Source: Opisthocomus hoazin (taxonomy: Eukaryota; Chordata; Aves; Opisthocomiformes; Opisthocomidae). Taken from it: a stretch of DNA of 64,000 nt. The position numbers were made by a program, and so were the translations under genes. The stretch's first letter is position 1, and the number at the start of each line of letters is the position of its first letter. Positions 58,701 to 64,000 of this stretch are shown here, one piece after another. Location: the NCBI RefSeq assembly GCF_030867145.1, contig NC_134421.1, forward strand, positions 23,381,979 to 23,445,978, given 5' to 3'. The notes beneath the pieces were generated by a model. The model saw nothing but the letters and a program-made list of their open reading frames with translations. It did no database searches and was not told the DNA's origin.

Positions 58701-61700
58701 ATCAAGTTGTGCTGTCTCGTGTCGTAGCTAGTGATGACAAGTTTGAAGGCTAAATATTGTTAAGCTTGAATGCTCTCAACTGCCTGCAATTCAACTGGGG
58801 GAAAGAGTAGCTTGAGAGATGATTTAGAAGCAGGGGGAACTGTACTGCAGCAGTAGGACCTTACAAAACAGTTTACTGATGTGCAAACCATGAAGAATCC
58901 AGTTAATGCTCCTGGAGTGGTTGGTTCTTGCTGATGCTTGTAAACATTTCTGTCACCAAATTAAGCAGCTGTCGCTGAACATGAACACTGGATCCACATA
59001 AGGTGTCCTTCTAATTAACCTTGCTTACTTATGCTGGGAGAGTATGATCCCTTGTTATTGTGCAGGTTAGCAATGAATAAAATGAAGAACATTGCTGCTT
59101 TTCTTTTTTTGTGTATCTATGTAAAGCTTATTTCTGAATTTCCATAAATCAAGTAGCACTCTACATTCTCCAAAGTTTCCTCTACTTGATGCCATAATTT
59201 TTAGGGAAAATAGTTTATATTGGCAAAAGTTGCCACTTGACTGAAGAACATTAAAGCTGTTTTTAGTTTAAAGAGTGAAACATGTATAGACTGGAGATAA
59301 ATAGCTCTCCTAAAAAGGAATGTATATTTACACATTCTTGGTGTAATAGCAGAGGTTATTTTTACACGTTTCAGATTTACATTCCAAAGTGGCATAAAGT
59401 GAACATTGTGAAGCAGGATGTTAATTCAGTGGCTTTCAAGGGTTGGTAGAGCAAGCCGGGCTTAGACAGTAAATGCTGTATTAATGGTTAGCAGTGACAA
59501 TTTCATCAACATAGGAGTTGCAGGGTATAATTAACATCAGTTGCTTTGACACTATGCTCTTAATGTATGGTTTCAACCTTTCTTTCAGTAGCAGTTGGAG
59601 AATGCACTGTGACAAATTATTGCTGATACAAAGTAGGTCAACAGTAAAATGGCTGACTTACCCTAAATGAACAGATCTAAATTACTGTAACTTAATGTCC
59701 AGTGGAATTTTCTTAGTGGCTACATCTGTGCCTTTGTGTTTCTCAAGCATGAACCTTGTATACAGCATTTCCTAATGCCTTGCTTCCTAACCGTTTGATA
59801 TTTTGTCTAAACAAGCAGAACACTTCCTCCCAGCTGCTGGGAAGAAATCCACACGAGCAGCAACGCTGCATACGTGACAGCAGATATTTTCCCTTGTAGT
59901 ATTGCAGTTCTGTGACTGCAGAGCTGGCAAGGAGAAATGACTCTCAACTAAGGAAAACAAGTAAAATGCCACATCTTCATGTTTTGAGGCTTTCTCCACT
60001 GAAAGCCACCTGTGACAAAACACAAGGAAGGGAAACAGGGTTGTGATGATACTGGGTGAGAAAAATCCCAGGCTTGAGGGAACGTTAAGTACGTTTTTGT
60101 AGAGGGAAGTGTTTTTACCTTGTGATCCCTGTCATCAGCCGCTCAGCATCTCACCGTGGTTTGCAACCACCTTTCAAAGTTTTCTTGAGAGATGTAGCTT
60201 TATTTGATGCTTTTACCTCTCAGATGTCAGGAAATGGCCTCTAGATTTGCAGTTTCTCTGAGGCATTGTAAAATCCAGTGTGATTGTTTTATGTGCTGAT
60301 TATATAATGGAATAAAAAGATAAACAGATGAATTTGCATTGTAAGGACACAAGGGAGGAGAACTTCAGTGTTCTCAGAGCAGCCTTGAATACATGCAAGG
60401 AGCAGCAGTGTCTGAAATGCCCAACAACAGGGGCAGGGCTGGGGATGCTGCCCAGCTTTCATGGTTGGGTTCCAAGACAGCAACGCTTACCTAAAGGGCT
60501 TCAACGTGCAGCTAAGGCTTGGGTACAGCTTCTAACTCAAATGGCTTGAAGACAGACTTCTAGTACCAATAGTATCATCTGCTGACATTGGCCACAATTA
60601 AGAAATTCCAACAGTGTGCCCTTGCTGTTGTGTTCTATAAAATTCATTTATTATTGGTTTTTGTAACCTAAGAACACGTAATAATTGGTGTCTTTGGAGT
60701 TCTGCTGGCCACAGCTTGCTTAATGAATTTCTTGTACACAACAAAGAATATTAAAATACAGCATTCTTTCCATGCATTGAAGTTTAAACCAAGTTTTATT
60801 TATATATACATATGCACAGGGGCATATATGTAAATTTCTCATACAAGTATATATACACACACTTAATTATAAGAGCCTTTTTCAGTGGGTTGTCGTGAAG
60901 TCCCTGCCTGCTGTGATTTAATTCACAGGTCACTGCAGGTGTTTTGAAGATTGTAAATTCACACAGACAGGGGAAAATTATCCTCCTTATTCACTTTTTA
61001 TGCCTTAATACATTTGTATTAACAGGAACATGTATTCCTGTTTTTCAGTTTTTTTGAATGTGAATTTGCAGCTCGACTCAATGTGCTTGTCATTGAGCAG
61101 ACTTTCAAGATTTCCTGTAGAGTTTTACAGGGAATTGTAGTCATCTAAAGGAATGTTTGCAACATTTTAATCAATTTAATATCAGGCTGAAATGAAATAA
61201 AGCTAGGATACTTTTAGAATCTTAATTGTATATTCATGCTAATACTTTTTAACACAGGAGAGAGCTTTCTCTGTTTTCTGCTAAGCAGTTGTCTGAACAT
61301 TCAGCAAAATGTCCGTTTTGGTGGAGCCTAGCACCCCTTCGTAGGTGGGTACACCAGTACGGTTGCTTCTGTCTAGTAGTGTTCAAGATTCTATAGCATG
61401 TACATTAGAAGTTTGTTTACGAGTGTAAAAGGCTCTGTCTCGTAGCTGCAAAATAAAATCAAGCTGCCCGTGTGGTATGCCTAATGCTACAAAGTTGTAC
61501 TAGTGACATTAACCAACGTTTGCAATTCTGCCTCTAAATTTATCTTGTATTATAATAATCTCTTTTTTTTAACCCCTAATTGCTTGCTTCCTTTGTCATT
61601 TACAGCCTGTCATCTAACTCCTCAGCTTGCAGTCAGCTTAAGGTCGTTCTGTTTGTAGACTTCAGATCGGTAGGGAAAAAATAAGGCAGTGGAAATGGCA

Positions 61701-64000
61701 GTATCAGTCTGAATCATGATGACATTAAAGTAAATGATATATTTAGCTCCATGTTTGTAAGGATCTGTTTCTGTGTGATCAAGGTACCAGACTCTTAAGT
61801 TTTGATGATATTTATCATACTTTATTTGTTGTCTGGATACATTTAACATGAGTGAGGCTTTTGTAATGTAACTGAGAAAAACCATGTTGCAAATATGTAA
61901 GTACTTTTCAGAAGGACAGCTGAACAAATATGTCTGCTTGGTTGTTTATCCAAACGTTCCTGTGACTATCTTCTAAGCTTGCTTGCAGAATTGACAAGTC
62001 CTGCATCATGAACAGCAGAACACTGACTCTGAATACCGAAAGTGATAGTTTCTGCAGTTATTCAGTACAAAAATATGTGCACATCATTCAAATTTGAAAT
62101 CACTATTTGCAGAGTTTACTGAAGTTGAAGTCAATTCCAAGCCAAGCTGATATGTGTACAAAATGTCTCCCTAATTATCAAACTGATGTAACCCCATGAC
62201 TAATTCTGCAGTACAAATAAGTTGATTTCCTTTCCTTGCCCCTATTGGTACGCCTCCCTGTCTACAGGAGCATCCCTTTGTGAGCAGTTTACAGTCAGTG
62301 AAAGGAAGATTTGACTTCCAATGTGATCTGCACTTTTAAAATCTAAGACCCCAGCCTTTGCACACTCTTAATTTTACCATTATGAGTACCATGAAGCCTT
62401 CTGACTTATTCATGTGAATACGTCATATGCCCTTCAGTATTTTATGAGATCAAGCATGTGTCAAAATCTTTCTCAGTGAAGCAGAAATGTGCTTTTTATT
62501 ATTTCCATAGGCACTGGAAGGCACATTAAAATCTTTATTATTGACTGAAAAGAAAGTTTCCTCTTTATTACTGTAGAACTGAGATAGTGAATAGGCTGAA
62601 AAGAGAATGCTGCACACCTACTGCATCATGATCTCATTCTCAACATGATTGCCTCGGTGCTTGCCAGTTCCAATGTTCATGAGTCACACTCCAGTATGTG
62701 ATTTGCTTAAAAGCAATGAATGTCATCACTTTTATTTACAATTTGCCTTTGAAGATTTGGAAGTTATAACTGCAACATGTTTTTTTCTACGACTGTGAAG
62801 GCTAGGAACTAGCTTTAGCTTTCTATTTTAAATGAAAGATGAAATCTTTGATTGATGTATTGCTAGGTCAGACCTGGCTGCAGTGGGTTAAGACGTGTAA
62901 CTATCCAAACCCACTCCTTCCTTCACTTTGCCAGAAATTACCACCCTGGTAGGTGGGGTAGCAGAAATGACTCTTCTGATTCTTGCTCAAAATTAGCTTA
63001 ACTTGTTGAGGTTGGTAGATTTGTGTCATGTCAGACCGCGATGCCCGAAGTGTGGTGGGAGCCCTGTGCTGCTGTCACATCTGCTGGGGAGCTGGCAGCC
63101 TCTGCCAGACGGCCGGGGGTGTTGGAGACGTGGTGAGCTCAGCGCCTGTACGTGTGAGCCCTGCAGACTGCTGTTGGCACCTGGCTGCGAAAGCTAGGGT
63201 GTGTGAAGCAACCAGACACGTGCTGGAATTTCGGGAAGGGGTCATGTATGATCTGTGAGGGAGGGAAGGGAGTGGAGAGAGTAAAAAACCAGACCAGACA
63301 AATAATCCATATGGTGAGTCAGTGAGAAAGAACTGAATGTAATTCCAGCCTAATAATGACTCATAGTCCCGTTGTTTATAGTTCTTGAGAGAGTGTCTGA
63401 TCACATGGGCTGCAACGTACACCTTTATACACTGTCCTTGAGGACAAATGAGGGAATTCACAGAGGAAAAAAAAACACAAGCTGTTAATTTTAGCTTACT
63501 TCTTTCTTGTGTATATTTGAAAGTTTCTATTTATTCTAAATCTCGTTGCCCCAGGCTCCTGTGCTAATAAGCCTGGCAAATTTTGCTTGTGAACTAAACG
63601 TCCTTGCTAGCAACCTTACAAGCATTGTGTGGCTGCTTTTAAGACACCTACAGGAATGTGGGGTGCCGCTCTGCAGTGTTCATGTTACCTGCTCATTAGG
63701 CAGCACAGCAGCGGTACTTTGGGAAACTGACTTTGCACATTAAAAATTTGGTGGATAATCCTATCCTTCGCCTTCATGGTCCTGGAGTTTGGCATGTGTT
63801 CGACTGCATCCACTGTTGCTACATATTGCTCGAGTCCAAGATGAGGGCAGTGCTGATTTGCCGGAGTTAGGTTCTCAAGTGGTTATTGTCTCCACAGCCT
63901 GCTTTCCAGATGTGGCTGTAGGCAGTGCGAATCCAGCCTGGGCTGCAGATAACATAAGGTCAGCGGCCACGGGAGCTGCAGTGATGTAGAAGGCAGTTAT
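55723..64000. other. 3' flank of BTG1, non-coding
   Basis: No gene is recognised. The segment is AT-rich with scattered AATAAA words and an AT/AC-type microsatellite patch at about 60797-60862. The patch 63030-63240 is clearly richer in GC and CpG than its surroundings but has only short overlapping open frames. Extended BTG1 3' ends or a non-coding transcript could lie in the first few kilobases. Nothing else is seen. Confidence 0.6.
60797..60862. repeat. AT/AC-rich microsatellite patch
   Basis: Two short runs, TTTATATATACATATGC and GTATATATACACACAC, flank a GGGGCATATATG segment. They are mostly alternating purine-pyrimidine and imperfectly self-complementary. Confidence 0.6.

Noticed and set aside
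1..64000. CRISPR arrays, operons, tRNA or rRNA genes, endogenous retroviral LTRs or internal genes
   Set aside because: None was seen. The window is vertebrate intergenic DNA plus BTG1, and no LTR pair, primer-binding site or retroviral coding block was recognised by eye. Degraded fragments could be missed without a repeat-library search.

Overview
The window is vertebrate nuclear DNA, almost certainly from a bird. Three copies of the LINE retrotransposon CR1 end in the ATTCTATGA-type 3' repeats typical of avian CR1. Most of the DNA is AT-rich and gene-poor, with one sharp CpG island. The only protein-coding gene I can recognise encodes a 170-residue BTG1, one residue shorter than human BTG1 and nearly identical to it in its central domain. 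I do not assign a species.

Layout. 1-52050 is the 5' flank of BTG1. It holds an 89-bp tandem duplication (82-259), a C16 run (3366-3381), CR1 copy 1 (5499-6332), an old degraded CR1/L3-type LINE end (about 11720-12212), a 204-nt pure-purine AAAAG repeat (15803-16006), CR1 copy 2 with a recognisable reverse-transcriptase core (about 29474-30487), a T23 run that looks like the poly(A) tail of a minus-strand retrocopy (39317-39339), CR1 copy 3 (41121-41422) and a 39-bp alternating purine-pyrimidine tract (48165-48203). 52050-53920 is the CpG island carrying the promoter, 5' leader, exon 1 and start of the intron. 53188-54808 is the two-exon BTG1 coding region with one 1,108-nt intron. The 3' UTR runs to about 55722. 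55723-64000 is non-coding 3' flank.

How it works together. The promoter has a TATAAGA box, an inverted CCAAT box, an ETS-type site, a GC box, a perfect FOXO element and three CRE/ATF-like sites. This fits BTG1 as a growth-arrest and stress-induced gene and its reported status as a FOXO3a target. The mRNA leader has two upstream AUGs, one of them an AUG-UGA minimal uORF, and the main AUG lies in a weak context. The 3' UTR has four AUUUA pentamers and a Pumilio-type element. BTG1 protein binds the CCR4-NOT deadenylases, so the gene appears to be under post-transcriptional control of the same kind its product mediates.

I found no convincing undescribed biological system. The observations most worth checking are the poly(A)-tailed retrocopy candidate (rare in CR1-dominated bird genomes), the uORF and leaky-scanning layout of BTG1, the possible intronic polyadenylation isoform, the CpG-decay signature in the 89-bp duplication, and the excess of octamer (ATTTGCAT) words.
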